64,000 nucleotides of DNA from Cohnella caldifontis (GTDB taxonomy: Bacteria; Bacillota; Bacilli; Paenibacillales; Paenibacillaceae): assembly GCF_029360585.1 (NCBI RefSeq), contig NZ_JAQZSJ010000003.1:124001-188000 (forward strand). Direction: 5' to 3'. This document shows positions 8,703-17,664 of the stretch, one piece after another; position 1 is the stretch's first letter; each line of letters starts with the position of its first letter. A program made the position numbers and the translations under genes. Below the pieces are notes generated by a model. The model was given only the letters and a program-made list of their open reading frames with translations, was not told the DNA's origin and ran no database searches.

Positions 8703-9644
8703 GTGCCCAAGTCCAAACGCCTGATGGAGCTGATGATGACCGTCAACCGGAAACGCCGGTTCAAGGTGCAGGAACTCGCCGACGAATTCGGAGTTTCCAA
8801 ACGCACGATCCTGCGGGATCTCCAAGAGCTGAGCGAGCTCGGAGTGCCTCTATACTCGGAGGTAGGTCCGCACGGAGGCTACCAGGTGGTCCGGGAGCGG
8901 GTGCTGCCGCCCATCGCGTTCACGGAGGAAGAGGCGGTTGCGATGTTCTTCGCGGTGCACGCGTTGCGCCACTACTCCTCGCTGCCGTTCGAAGCGGAAT
9001 CGGCTTCGGCGCTCAGTAAGTTCTATCTCCATATGCCCGGCGACGTGCGGGATCGGATCGACGGCATGAAACACCGGGTGGATTTCGTCACCCCGACCCG
9101 GCGGGGCGACGCGCCTTGCTTGTCCGTCCTGCTGGACGCGGCCGTAAAACAGAGGGTCCTCCTTATCGAGTACGAGTCGAAGGACGAGGAGGAGAGCCGG
9201 AGGCGGATCCAGCCGGTCTGCCTGTACGCGCACAACGGCTTCTGGTACTGCAATGCCTACTGCTTCCTGCGCGAGGGCTTCCGCGTCTTCCGGTGCGACC
9301 GAATCCGCCGGGCGGAGCCGGATGCGGACGCGAAGCCGCTCGATCTGGGCGACGTCCGCCTCAGCCGCCGGTTCGCCGCGGAGCCGCGGGAGCCCGTTCG
9401 CCTCCGCGCGGAGCTGAGCCGGGCCGGCGTCCAGCGCTGCGAAGGCGAACTGTGGCTGGCGCCGCTGCTGCGGGTGCGGGAAGACGGAAGCGGCTTGATC
9501 GACGGCGGCGTGCCGCGCGGAGAGCTTCCCTTTTTCGCCGAGTTTTTCATCGGATTGGGGAGCGAAGCCCGCCTGATAGAGCCGGCGGAACTCAAGACCG
9601 AGATCCGCCGGAGGCTGGCCGAAATGCTGGAACGTTACGCCTAA
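8703..9644 (+). CDS. helix-turn-helix, WYL-domain transcriptional regulator (YafY type)
   Basis: With the GTG at 8703 the protein has 313 residues. The reason for this start is GGAGG at 8691-8695 with a 7-base spacing; an in-frame GTG at 8664 would add 13 residues but lacks such a site. Residues 5-55 form an HTH_11-type winged helix (FKVQELADEFGVSKRTILRD). The WYL domain covers about 125-215 and retains IEYES, RRIQPVCLYA and a WYCNAYC strand (WY-x-L position altered). A C-terminal WCX-like part follows. It is divergent from the MFS gene, which is its likely target. Confidence 0.9.
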   Translation: MPKSKRLMELMMTVNRKRRFKVQELADEFGVSKRTILRDLQELSELGVPLYSEVGPHGGYQVVRERVLPPIAFTEEEAVAMFFAVHALRHYSSLPFEAESASALSKFYLHMPGDVRDRIDGMKHRVDFVTPTRRGDAPCLSVLLDAAVKQRVLLIEYESKDEEESRRRIQPVCLYAHNGFWYCNAYCFLREGFRVFRCDRIRRAEPDADAKPLDLGDVRLSRRFAAEPREPVRLRAELSRAGVQRCEGELWLAPLLRVREDGSGLIDGGVPRGELPFFAEFFIGLGSEARLIEPAELKTEIRRRLAEMLERYA

Positions 9645-9659
9645 GGACGCCGCAAAATA

Positions 9660-9701
9660 GAAGGCAGCCTGAACCCCGCATGAGGGAGCCAGGCTGCCTT
9701 T
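9660..9701. terminator. bidirectional terminator
   Basis: AAGGCAGCCTG pairs with CAGGCTGCCTT around a short loop, between the convergent WYL regulator (stop 9644) and XRE gene (stop 9724). Confidence 0.65.
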
Positions 9702-9723
9702 GACTTTCGCGCGAACTGCAGGT

Positions 9724-10080
9724 TTACGCTTTTCCTTTCTTCTTCCGATACTCCGCGAACTCCAAATACTCCCGGATGAACGCCTGTTCCTTCTCCGTCA
9801 ACTGCTCCAAACGGACGTCCGGCTGCCCGGCGCCCGGATGATAGCCGTTCCGCTGCTCCTGGATGCCCTCCGCCCCGCGCTCCTTGCCGGTCATCAGCCA
9901 ATCGAGGCTGACGTCGAAGTACTGCGCGATTTCGATCAGCTTCTTGGCTGACGGAACGGAAACGCCCCGCTTCCAGTCCCCGAAATTGCCGGTGGAAATG
10001 CCAAGCTCCTGGCAGAACGCCTTCTTCGTCATTTTCCTCGTCGCGATCAGCTCTTCGATTCGTTCATAGATCGATTGCAT
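9724..10080 (-). CDS. XRE-family transcriptional repressor
   Basis: Starting at the ATG at 10080 (GAGGGTG about 10 bases upstream) the protein has 118 residues. Residues 5-65 form a Cro/CI helix-turn-helix (MTKKAFCQELGISTGNFGDW, then PSAKKLIEIAQYFDVSLDWL). The remainder is a charged helical tail with EKEQAFIREYLEFAEY. A longer frame to 10248 crosses the operator region and is unlikely to be coding. Twin operator/promoter motifs lie directly upstream, and a mini XRE-like gene and radC run the other way. This is the layout of a phage-type or mobile-element immunity switch. Confidence 0.85.
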   Translation of the reverse strand: MQSIYERIEELIATRKMTKKAFCQELGISTGNFGDWKRGVSVPSAKKLIEIAQYFDVSLDWLMTGKERGAEGIQEQRNGYHPGAGQPDVRLEQLTEKEQAFIREYLEFAEYRKKKGKA

Positions 10081-10110
10081 CGGTTCGGCACCCTCATTAG
10101 GATCAAAAAT

Positions 10111-10161
10111 ACTTAAAAAAGTCATAATAGACTTCCAAAAATGACTTAAATAAGTTATAAT
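10111..10161. promoter_or_regulatory. twin operator/promoter motif in XRE divergent region
   Basis: Two near-identical blocks occur 33 bp apart: ACTTAAAAAAGT at 10111-10122 followed by CATAATAG, and ACTTAAATAAGT at 10144-10155 followed by TATAATAG. Each ACTT...AAGT is a short dyad abutting a -10-like element; the second (TATAAT 10156-10161) points toward the mini XRE-like gene. Such paired dyads suit an XRE dimer repressing both directions. Confidence 0.6.
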
Positions 10162-10235
10162 AGGAATTCGATGGCAATCCGATTGCCCGAACAAATTATA
10201 GCACATGGCGCGGGAAAATGGGGGGAGGACTATGC

Positions 10236-10445
10236 TTGCGAAGGACAAGGCCCATTACGGCCTTCGGTTGGGCGGTCAAGAAGCGGTTGGCCGAGCGGAA
10301 GCTTGACCAGAAGGAGTTTTGCCGCCGTTACGGCATACCGGAGTACCGGTTGTCCAATCTGATCAGCGGCACCCGCAAAGCAGAGAAATACCGGAAACAA
10401 GTCGCGGAATTGCTGGGGATCGAAGAACGGGAGTCATCCGGCTAG
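10236..10445 (+). CDS. mini XRE-like DNA-binding protein
   Basis: Residues roughly 10-65 read GWAVKKRLAERKLDQKEFC then YGIPEYRLSNLISGTRKA, a compact helix-turn-helix resembling small XRE-like proteins. The start is uncertain. GGGGGAGG at 10221-10228 lies 7 bases from an in-frame TTG at 10236 (69 residues). It lies 3 bases from ATG 10232, which is in a different frame and would give MLAKDKAHYG and stop after 24 codons. An in-frame ATG at 10218 precedes the ribosome site. A single-base shift joining the 10232 start to the HTH frame is a possible alternative, see findings. The gene lies between the XRE repressor and radC. Confidence 0.65.
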   Translation: MRRTRPITAFGWAVKKRLAERKLDQKEFCRRYGIPEYRLSNLISGTRKAEKYRKQVAELLGIEERESSG

Positions 10446-10492
10446 CGGGCCGCGGAAACGGAGTTACGTCATTTTCCGAATCAGGAGGAGCT

Positions 10493-11086
10493 ATGGGGAA
10501 ACGAAAGCGCAAGCGCGCGGGAACGTCCGCGTGGAGGCGGATCGACGTCGTCCGGTTGAGCTTGGTGAGGGAGTCTTCGTTCTTGTCGCGGATTCGGGTG
10601 GAGACGCCGTCCGACGCGCATGGAGTGTTTCGCCGGTTTCTGGGGAAAGAGAGCGACCGGGAGCTTTGCGCGCTGCTGTGTCTGGATGCCAAGTGCCGTC
10701 CCACGGCCATGCAGATCGTCTCCGTCGGGACGTTGGACGGCACGTGGATTCACCCTCGGGAGATCTACAAGACCGCGCTGGCGGCGAATGCCGCCTCCAT
10801 CATTTGCGCCCACTCGCATCCGAGCGGCGATCCCGAGCCGAGTCCGGAGGACGCGGCCGTCACCCGCCGGTTGGTCATGGCGGGCGCCATGATCGGCATT
10901 CCGCTGCTGGATCATCTGATCCTGGGAGCGGGGGACGAATACGTCAGCATGAGGGAGGTCGGCCGGATGGACTTCTATGGGCCTTCCGCGAAGTTCATGG
11001 AAGGAATCTCGGGGGAGTCGCCGGGAAAGGCGAACGGTCCGTCCGCTTCCTACACCGCGGCCGAAAGGAACATTCCCCCTCCTTGA
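10493..11086 (+). CDS. RadC-like JAB-domain protein, stand-alone
   Basis: The 197-residue protein has the RadC/JAB metal site HSHPSGDPEPSPED near residues 105-118, with an upstream glutamate-containing strand and LLDHLILG downstream. The N-terminal helix-hairpin-helix of chromosomal RadC is missing and replaced by a short basic stretch (GKRKRKRAG). The C-terminal tail is low-complexity. ATG 10493 has GGAGGAG just upstream. Short RadC proteins of this sort are common on phages and integrative elements. Here the gene follows two XRE-type genes, suggesting a mobile-element remnant. Its biochemical role is not established for the family. Confidence 0.85.
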   Translation: MGKRKRKRAGTSAWRRIDVVRLSLVRESSFLSRIRVETPSDAHGVFRRFLGKESDRELCALLCLDAKCRPTAMQIVSVGTLDGTWIHPREIYKTALAANAASIICAHSHPSGDPEPSPEDAAVTRRLVMAGAMIGIPLLDHLILGAGDEYVSMREVGRMDFYGPSAKFMEGISGESPGKANGPSASYTAAERNIPPP

Positions 11087-11231
11087 AACCGATATTAGCG
11101 GAACGCCGCCAAAAGCGAATTTAGCGCCGCCGTCGGCTTGGATCGTATTTTCGGCGGCTTGTTTCACGGATATGTTGCCGAATACGGCTGTCGGCATTCG
11201 ACAATCTACGATGATTATTGAAAATTCCTCA

Positions 11232-11260
11232 TTGTAGCTCCTAATATTCCGATATATAAT
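11232..11260 (+). promoter_or_regulatory. sigma-A-like promoter for ECF transporter operon
   Basis: TTGTAG, a 17-base spacer and TATAAT lie 36 bases before the S-component start. The rest of the 11087-11295 gap shows no riboswitch that I can recognise. Confidence 0.5.
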
Positions 11261-11295
11261 CTAGGAAAAATCTTCTTCCGGAGGATGAAATCGAG

Positions 11296-11850
11296 ATGAG
11301 AAAAGGCTTGTCGATTATCACGGTCGTCGCGATCGGCATCGGGGCGGCGCTGTTCGTCATCCTGGGCCGTTTCGGATCGATTCCGTCGGGGCTGCCCGAT
11401 ACCAACATCGAAACGACTTATGCCGTACTCTCTTTGTTCTCGGTATTATACGGGCCGATTGCCGGCCTGCTGATCGGTCTGATCGGACATACGCTCAAAG
11501 ACGCGATTTTCTACGGTTCTCCCTGGTTCAGCTGGGTCATCGCCTCCGGCGTCGTCGGCTTGGTCGTCGGATTCGCGGCCCGAAGCATCCGCATCCATGA
11601 CGGCGAATTCGGCGCGAAGCAGATCGTGCGGTTCAACCTGATCCAAATCTTGGCCAACGCGGTTGCCTGGTTCGTGATCGCGCCGGTGCTCGACATCCTC
11701 ATTTACGCCGAGCCCTCCGACAAGGTGTTTACGCAGGGCTTGGTGGCCGGAGCTTCGAATATCGTGACCGTCGCGGTGCTGGGAACGCTGCTGCTGCTCG
11801 CGTACGCGAAGACGAGAACGAAACAGGGAAGCTTGACGAAAGAGGCGTAA
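11296..11850 (+). CDS. ECF transporter S component, UPF0397-like
   Basis: The 184-residue, six-helix membrane protein begins [19 protein letters not shown] and contains [12 protein letters not shown] and [20 protein letters not shown], which are hallmarks of UPF0397 substrate-capture proteins. GGAGG lies 10 bases before the ATG. The double ATPase and T component follow, completing an energy-coupling-factor importer. The terminator and stem-loop after the gene suggest the S component can be transcribed alone or in excess. The cargo (vitamin, metal or other small molecule) cannot be assigned. Confidence 0.85.
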   Translation: MRKGLSIITVVAIGIGAALFVILGRFGSIPSGLPDTNIETTYAVLSLFSVLYGPIAGLLIGLIGHTLKDAIFYGSPWFSWVIASGVVGLVVGFAARSIRIHDGEFGAKQIVRFNLIQILANAVAWFVIAPVLDILIYAEPSDKVFTQGLVAGASNIVTVAVLGTLLLLAYAKTRTKQGSLTKEA

Positions 11851-11861
11851 GGAAGAAGACG

Positions 11862-11888
11862 AGCCGGTGCGACCCGCCGGCTTTTTTA
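11862..11888 (+). terminator. rho-independent terminator after S component
   Basis: GCCGG...CCGGC hairpin followed by TTTTTT, 12 bases past the S-component stop and upstream of the ATPase gene, so it would attenuate read-through inside the cluster. Confidence 0.65.
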
Positions 11889-11903
11889 TTGTTTTCCGGG
11901 GGC

Positions 11904-11955
11904 TCCCCCAAAAGTAATCGGAATAAGCTGCGAGCTTAACGTCACTTTTGGGGGA
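11904..11955 (+). repeat. nested stem-loop between ECF S and ATPase genes
   Basis: TCCCCCAAAAGT (11904-11915) and ACTTTTGGGGGA (11944-11955) are perfect 12-bp inverted arms. The 28-base loop holds a second hairpin, AAGCT-GCG-AGCTT. No U-run follows, so it is not a simple terminator. It may be a leader element for the ATPase gene or a small dispersed palindromic repeat. Confidence 0.6.
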
Positions 11956-12004
11956 TTTGCTCTGCTTTATGCGCCATATCTTATGAAGACCGGAGAAGAT
12001 CAAC

Positions 12005-13714
12005 ATGAAGAAACCGATCATCGAATTCGAGAACTTCGGCTTTCAATACCGGGCGCAAGCCGCACCTACGCTGCAGGACATCAATCTCACCTTGTACGAG
12101 GGAGAGACGGTGCTGATCGTGGGTCCGTCGGGCTCCGGAAAAAGCACGCTGGCCCACTGCATCAACGGCTTGGTTCCTTTTTTTTATCCGGGGACGATGA
12201 CGGGTTCTTTGCGGATTCAGGGGAAGGAACAGCGGAGTTTGAGCATCTTCCAGCTCTCGGAATTGGTGGGAACCGTGCTGCAGGATCCCGACGGCCAGTT
12301 CGTCGGGCTGACCGTGGCGGAGGATATCGCCTTCAAGCTGGAGAACAAGAACGTTCCCCAAGCGGAAATGATCGGGAAGGTGGCTGCGGCGGCGGAGGCC
12401 GTGGATATCCTTGCCCAGTTGCGGTCGTCGCCGCATGAGCTGTCCGGCGGGCAGAAGCAGCGGACGACGCTAGGCGGGGTGCTGGTGGACGACGTCGGCA
12501 TCCTGCTTTTCGACGAGCCGCTCGCCAACTTGGACCCGCGTACCGGCAAAAGCGCCATCGAGCTGATCGAACGGATCGGCAGCCGGCCCGACAAGACCGT
12601 CATCGTGATCGAACACCGCCTGGAGGACGTGCTGCACGGCCGTGTCGACCGGATCGTCGTCATGCACGAGGGCCGGATCCGGGCAGACCTGACGCCCGGC
12701 GAGCTGCTCAGCTCGGATCTATTGGCGGAGACGGGCATCCGGGAACCGCTGTACATTACCGCGCTCAAATATGCCGGCTGCCGGATCACGCCCGATGGGC
12801 GGCCGGAGCATATCGATTCCGTCCGATTGGACGACGGCGTCATCGGGAAGTTGAAGTCGTGGTACGAGAGCCAGGATCGCGAGGAAATTCCGGAAGAGCG
12901 GGAAGCCGTGCTCGAGCTGGAGCAAGTCGACTTCGGCTACGACGCGGACCGCTTAATTTTGCGCGACGTATCGCTTCGCATCGGACAAGGGGAAATGGTC
13001 AGCATCGTCGGCAAGAACGGGGCCGGGAAGTCGACGCTGTCCAAGCTGATCTGCGGCTTCCATCATCCGGGCCGGGGACGGATTCTGTTTCGGGGACGGG
13101 ACATGCGCGGGGACACGATCAAGGAGCGGTCCCGGCATATCGGCTACGTCATGCAGAATCCGAACCAGATGATCTCCAAAGGCACGGTGTTCGAGGAGAC
13201 GGCTTTCGGCTTGCAGGTGCGGGGGGTGTCCGGGGAAGAACTCAAGGAACGCGTGTTTGCGGCGCTGCGCATCTGCGGGTTATACGAGTTCCGCAACTGG
13301 CCGATCTCGGCGCTCAGCTTCGGCCAGAAGAAGCGGGTGACGATCGCATCGATCCTGGTGATGAAGCCGGACGTTCTCATTCTGGATGAACCGACCGCGG
13401 GCCAGGACTACCGGCATTACAACGAAATGATGGAGTTCCTGCTCGAACTCAACCGCGGCGGCATCACGGTCATCATGATCACGCACGATATGCATCTGAT
13501 GATGGAATACGCCCATCGGACGATCGTGCTCGCGGACGGCCGGAAAATCGCGGACGACCGCCCTGCCGCCATCCTCACGGATCCGGCCGTCGTGGCGACC
13601 GCGAACCTGAAGGAGACGTCGGTGTACGAGCTGGCCCGAAGGGCGGGCGTCGGCGAACCTAAGGAGTTCGTCCGCCGATTCATCGCCTACGACAGGAGGA
13701 TTCGGGCACGATGA
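12005..13714 (+). CDS. ECF-type ABC transporter, fused double ATP-binding protein (DUF3744 type)
   Basis: The 569-residue protein contains two complete ABC ATPases. The first has Walker A GPSGSGKST near residue 43, signature LSGGQKQR near 150 and Walker B ILLFDEP. The second, from about residue 305, has GKNGAGKST, a degenerate signature (LSFGQKKRV) and LILDEPTAG. The linker region corresponds to the extra domain of YkoD-like proteins. It powers the ECF importer with the S component upstream and the T component, whose start overlaps its stop by four bases. Confidence 0.9.
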   Translation: MKKPIIEFENFGFQYRAQAAPTLQDINLTLYEGETVLIVGPSGSGKSTLAHCINGLVPFFYPGTMTGSLRIQGKEQRSLSIFQLSELVGTVLQDPDGQFVGLTVAEDIAFKLENKNVPQAEMIGKVAAAAEAVDILAQLRSSPHELSGGQKQRTTLGGVLVDDVGILLFDEPLANLDPRTGKSAIELIERIGSRPDKTVIVIEHRLEDVLHGRVDRIVVMHEGRIRADLTPGELLSSDLLAETGIREPLYITALKYAGCRITPDGRPEHIDSVRLDDGVIGKLKSWYESQDREEIPEEREAVLELEQVDFGYDADRLILRDVSLRIGQGEMVSIVGKNGAGKSTLSKLICGFHHPGRGRILFRGRDMRGDTIKERSRHIGYVMQNPNQMISKGTVFEETAFGLQVRGVSGEELKERVFAALRICGLYEFRNWPISALSFGQKKRVTIASILVMKPDVLILDEPTAGQDYRHYNEMMEFLLELNRGGITVIMITHDMHLMMEYAHRTIVLADGRKIADDRPAAILTDPAVVATANLKETSVYELARRAGVGEPKEFVRRFIAYDRRIRAR

Positions 13715-14550
13715 AAGCCAAAATGCTGACGTATACCCGGCTCGAGTCTCCGATCCATCGGCTGACGGGGGCGGTCAAGCTCATCTTTTTCGCGCTTTGG
13801 TCCGTCACCGCCATGATCACGTACGATACCCGCAGCCTGCTCGCCATGTTCCTTTTCGGCTTGGTCATGTTCAAGATTTCGAAGGTGAAGTTCCGGGACT
13901 ACTCCTTCGTGTTATACTTGATCCTGTTTTTCATGCTGCTGAACCAGCTGGCCGTGTATCTGTTCTCCCCGGCGGAAGGGGTCAAAATCTACGGCACGAG
14001 CCACGAGTGGTTCCACATCGCGGGCCGTTACAACGTGACGTGGGAGCAGCTGTTCTACCAGTTCAATATCCTGCTGAAATATTTCACGGTGATCCCGATG
14101 GCGCTGTTGTTCCTGCTGACGACGGACCCGAGCGAATTCGCGGCGTCGCTGAACCGCGTCGGGGTCAGCTATCGCATCGCGTACGCCGTCTCCATCGCCA
14201 TGCGGTATATCCCGGACATCCAGCGCGATTTCCACAATATTTCGTTCGCGGCGCAAGCCCGGGGCATCGACATGTCCAAGAAAGAAAAGCTCGGCGCCCG
14301 GATCAAGAACGTCTCGGCCGTGTTGATGCCGCTCATCTTGACCAGCCTGCAAAGGATCGAGACGGTCAGCGCGGCGATGGAGCTGCGGGCTTTCGGGCAC
14401 GGGCGGACCCGCACCTGGTACAACGCCCGGCCTTTCGGCAAAGCGGATTTCGCGGCGCTGGCGATCATCGTCGCGATTCTCGCGGGCTCCATGCTGTTGA
14501 CGTTCCATGACGGCTCGCGGTTTTACAACATCTTCGAACGGACGGAATAG
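13711..14550 (+). CDS. ECF transporter transmembrane component T
   Basis: The 279-residue protein has about six membrane helices and the cytoplasmic coupling motif AQARGIDM near residue 187, the Ala-Arg-Gly signature by which EcfT/CbiQ proteins contact the ATPases. A second Arg-containing helix is at ELRAFGHG. The ATGA overlap with the ATPase gene shows translational coupling. It completes the ECF importer. Confidence 0.9.
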   Translation: MKAKMLTYTRLESPIHRLTGAVKLIFFALWSVTAMITYDTRSLLAMFLFGLVMFKISKVKFRDYSFVLYLILFFMLLNQLAVYLFSPAEGVKIYGTSHEWFHIAGRYNVTWEQLFYQFNILLKYFTVIPMALLFLLTTDPSEFAASLNRVGVSYRIAYAVSIAMRYIPDIQRDFHNISFAAQARGIDMSKKEKLGARIKNVSAVLMPLILTSLQRIETVSAAMELRAFGHGRTRTWYNARPFGKADFAALAIIVAILAGSMLLTFHDGSRFYNIFERTE

Positions 14551-14559
14551 GAGATTCGA

Positions 14560-15789
14560 ATGGCCGCACAATGTTTGCTTATCATCATCTATCTGGCCTT
14601 TATCAGCTTAGGGCTGCCGGATTCCTTGCTGGGCGCGGCCTGGCCGGTCATGCGGCTGGATTTCCATGCTCCGCTGGAGACGGCGGGCCTGCTGTCCATG
14701 CTCATTACCGCCAGCACGATCGCGTCTAGCTTGGCGTGCGGATATATGCTTCGGCGGTTCGGCACGGGGAAGCTCACGCTGATCAGCTGCATCCTGACCG
14801 CGGGAGCGCTGCTCGGTTTCTCTTTCGCGCCGTCATGGGGTTGGATCGTCTTGCTCGCGATCCCCCTTGGCTTGGGCGGCGGTTCGGTGGACGCTGGGCT
14901 GAACCACTACGTGGCCGCGCATTACAAGGCGCACCACATGAGCTGGCTGCACTGCTTTTGGGGCGTCGGGGCGACGATCGGTCCGATCGTCATGTCCCGT
15001 TTCATCGCGGAGTCATCTTCTTGGAGGGACGGGTACCTGACCATTTCCGTTCTCCAATTCGGCCTGGTCGTCATCCTTTTCGCCACGCTGCCGTTATGGG
15101 GGCGTGCGTCCGCGGGTGCCCGGGAATCGGGGAACGCGCATGAACCGGAAGGCCGGGAGGGCGGGGTTCCGGAAGAGGAAAGCGCCGCGCCGTCCAGCCC
15201 GTGGCGGATTCGGGGCGTCGCGTTTGCCTTGGCGTCCTTCCTGTTGTATTGCGGTGTGGAAGCCGGCGTAGGGTTGTGGGGAAGCAGCTATTTGGTCAAC
15301 GTCAAAGCTTTGGACGCGTCGGCGGCGGCGCAATGGATTTCCGTCTATTACGCGGGCATTACCGTCGGCCGATTCATCACGGGGTTCATCACGTTCAAGG
15401 TAAGCAACCGGATGCTCATCCGCGCGGGCCAGGTGACGGCATTAGCCGGCGGGGCGCTGGTGGTGCTTCCGCTGCCGGCGGAGTTCACGTTCGCGGGGTT
15501 GATCGTCACGGGGCTCGGCTTGGCGCCGATCTTTCCGTGCATGCTGCATGAAACGCCGGTGCGGTTCGGCAAGAAGCACGCCCAGACCATCATCGGATGG
15601 CAGATCGCGGTCGCCTACGCCGGGAGCACGCTCGTGCCCCCGCTGCTCGGGTTTCTGGCCTCGGTCGCGTCGCTGGCGATTTTTCCGGCGTATCTCGTCA
15701 TTTTGGCCGCGGCCATGCTGCTCTGTACGGAGCGGTTGAACGCGATGCTCCGGCTGAGAGGCGCTGTTGCCGATATACGGGTAAAATAA
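14560..15789 (+). CDS. MFS transporter
   Basis: The 409-residue protein has about twelve membrane helices with a polar, glutamate-rich central loop (about residues 185-215). The N-terminal half resembles FucP/YfkF-like sugar-type facilitators ([29 protein letters not shown]). AGGAG lies before the ATG, only 10 bases after the EcfT stop, so it is probably in the same transcript. It may handle the same or a related compound as the ECF importer; substrate unknown. Confidence 0.88.
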   Translation: MAAQCLLIIIYLAFISLGLPDSLLGAAWPVMRLDFHAPLETAGLLSMLITASTIASSLACGYMLRRFGTGKLTLISCILTAGALLGFSFAPSWGWIVLLAIPLGLGGGSVDAGLNHYVAAHYKAHHMSWLHCFWGVGATIGPIVMSRFIAESSSWRDGYLTISVLQFGLVVILFATLPLWGRASAGARESGNAHEPEGREGGVPEEESAAPSSPWRIRGVAFALASFLLYCGVEAGVGLWGSSYLVNVKALDASAAAQWISVYYAGITVGRFITGFITFKVSNRMLIRAGQVTALAGGALVVLPLPAEFTFAGLIVTGLGLAPIFPCMLHETPVRFGKKHAQTIIGWQIAVAYAGSTLVPPLLGFLASVASLAIFPAYLVILAAAMLLCTERLNAMLRLRGAVADIRVK

Positions 15790-15841
15790 GGGAAGGGAAG
15801 TTATACTAGTCCCAAATCCGAAGGGAATCGGGGAGCGCAAA

Positions 15842-17314
15842 ATGACGGAGAACAAAACACCCGGGGCGGGATGGAACTTCGACAACAGTTACGCCCGTTT
15901 GCCCGGATTTTTTCATTCCATGCAAAGCCCCGCTCCGGTGCGCGCGCCGGAGCTGGTCGTGCTGAACGAGCCTCTGGCGGCATCGCTTGGACTGGATGCG
16001 GAGGCGCTAAAAAGCGGGGAAGGGGTCGCGGAGCTGGCCGGCAATCGGGTTCCCGAAGGCGCGGAGCCGCTGGCCCAAGCTTACGCGGGGCATCAATTCG
16101 GGTATTTCACGATGCTCGGCGACGGCCGCGCGCTTCTGCTTGGCGAACAGATTGCGCCGGGAGGCGAACGGTTCGATATCCAGCTGAAAGGCTCGGGCCG
16201 GACGCCGTATTCCCGCGGGGGAGACGGCCGAGCCGCCGTCGGGCCGATGCTGCGGGAATACGTCATCAGCGAAGCGATGAATGCGCTGGGCATTCCGACT
16301 ACGCGAAGCCTGGCGGTGATCGCGACCGGTCAGGGCATCCAACGGGAGAAGGAGCTGCCCGGAGCGGTGCTGACGCGCGTCGCCGCCAGCCATCTGCGCG
16401 TCGGCACGTTTCAATATGCCGCCAATTTCGGAACCGAAGAGGATCTCCGCACGCTGGCCGACTATGCGCTGGAGCGCCATTTTCCGGAGATCGGCGGCGA
16501 AGGGAACCGCTATCTGTCGCTGCTGCGCGAGGTGATCCGGCGGCAAGCCGCGCTGATCGCGAAGTGGCAGCTGGTCGGCTTCATCCACGGGGTCATGAAC
16601 ACGGACAACATGGCGATCAGCGGGGAAACGATCGATTACGGCCCCTGCGCGTTCATGGATGTCTACGACCCCGCGACCGTGTTCAGCTCGATCGATAGGC
16701 AAGGCCGCTACGCCTACGGACGTCAGCCGTATATCGGCGCATGGAATCTCGCGCGACTGGCGGAAGCCTTGCTGCCGCTGCTGGATGCCGACCAGGATCG
16801 CGCCGTGAAGCTGGCGGAGGGGGAGCTCGAGGCTTTCGGTCAGCAGTTCCAGCGGAATTGGCTCGCGGGGATGAGGGCGAAGCTGGGCCTCTTCGGCGAA
16901 GAGGAGCAGGACGAACCGCTGGTCGCCGCGCTTCTGGACCTCATGCAGCGCAACCGGGCGGACTACACCAACACGTTCCGCGCGTTGACGTTGGATCAGC
17001 CGGAGGATAACGGCCTTTTCGCCTCCGAAGAATTCGCGGAGTGGCGCAAGCGGTGGGAGGAACGGCGAGGCCGGGGGCAAGAATCGGAAGAGGCTTCCCG
17101 CCGGTTGATGCGGGAGAGCAATCCCGCGGTCATTCCGCGCAACCATCGGGTGGAGGAAGCGCTGGAAGCCGCATCGGAACGGGAAGACTTTAGCGTGATG
17201 CATCGGTTGCTGGCCGCGTTGGCGGATCCCTATGCGTATTCTCCCGAACAGGAAGAATACGCCGCGCTGCCGGAGGCATGCGATGTCCCGTATCGGACCT
17301 TCTGCGGTACCTAA
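15842..17314 (+). CDS. selO: protein adenylyltransferase SelO family (YdiU)
   Basis: The 490-residue length is that of bacterial SelO pseudokinases, which transfer AMP from ATP to protein hydroxyls. Visible motifs are YAGHQFGYF (about 80), the nucleotide-binding [18 protein letters not shown] (about 115), HGVMNTDN (about 245) and the metal-binding DYGPCAFMD (about 260). The C-terminus ends FCGT. Selenoprotein versions carry Sec near the end; here there is an ordinary Cys. GGGGAG precedes the ATG. Family members are linked to redox stress responses. Confidence 0.93.
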   Translation: MTENKTPGAGWNFDNSYARLPGFFHSMQSPAPVRAPELVVLNEPLAASLGLDAEALKSGEGVAELAGNRVPEGAEPLAQAYAGHQFGYFTMLGDGRALLLGEQIAPGGERFDIQLKGSGRTPYSRGGDGRAAVGPMLREYVISEAMNALGIPTTRSLAVIATGQGIQREKELPGAVLTRVAASHLRVGTFQYAANFGTEEDLRTLADYALERHFPEIGGEGNRYLSLLREVIRRQAALIAKWQLVGFIHGVMNTDNMAISGETIDYGPCAFMDVYDPATVFSSIDRQGRYAYGRQPYIGAWNLARLAEALLPLLDADQDRAVKLAEGELEAFGQQFQRNWLAGMRAKLGLFGEEEQDEPLVAALLDLMQRNRADYTNTFRALTLDQPEDNGLFASEEFAEWRKRWEERRGRGQESEEASRRLMRESNPAVIPRNHRVEEALEAASEREDFSVMHRLLAALADPYAYSPEQEEYAALPEACDVPYRTFCGT

Positions 17315-17370
17315 TACGGAAGCGAGAACGCTCCCGTCTTCCGCGGACTTGATGCGAACCTAAGATGGCA

Positions 17371-17402
17371 AACCCGGCATCCCGATGATGCCGGGTTTTT
17401 CA
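17371..17402 (+). terminator. terminator after selO
   Basis: AACCCGGCATC pairs with GATGCCGGGTT, loop CCGAT-like, followed by TTTTTC. Confidence 0.8.
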
Positions 17403-17466
17403 ACGTTACGGAAAGTTTTAATTATTTTACGAATTCACCCCGAACTTCGCTGCGGCACGTTTTTAT

Positions 17467-17529
17467 GGGGGAATTTCCCTCTATTTATTCCGATTCTGCA
17501 AAATGTGCAAATTCAGAGGGAGTTTTCCC
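17467..17529. repeat. imperfect palindrome with GGGAA/CCCTCT arms
   Basis: A run from GGGGGAATTTCCCTCT to AGAGGGAGTTTTCCC forms a stem of about 16 bp with a few mismatches. Its loop contains TGCA-AAATG-TGCA. It lies in the 350-base gap between selO and the LRR gene, which otherwise shows no gene. It looks like a dispersed palindromic repeat, but only one copy is in this window. Confidence 0.45.
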
Positions 17530-17664
17530 GCTAATCGATTCAAAGCCCCTTCATGCGTACCGCCTCGCGCACCGGTCTCCTCTCTCTCCATTTCACGATA
17601 CGGAGATCGATTCCGATAAAACATACGGAAGCATCGAGATGCAGATGAAGGAGAGCGTTGATTG

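Noticed and set aside
10080-10248. Extended N-terminus of the XRE repressor
   Set aside because: It would translate the operator/promoter region; the ATG at 10080 has the better ribosome site.
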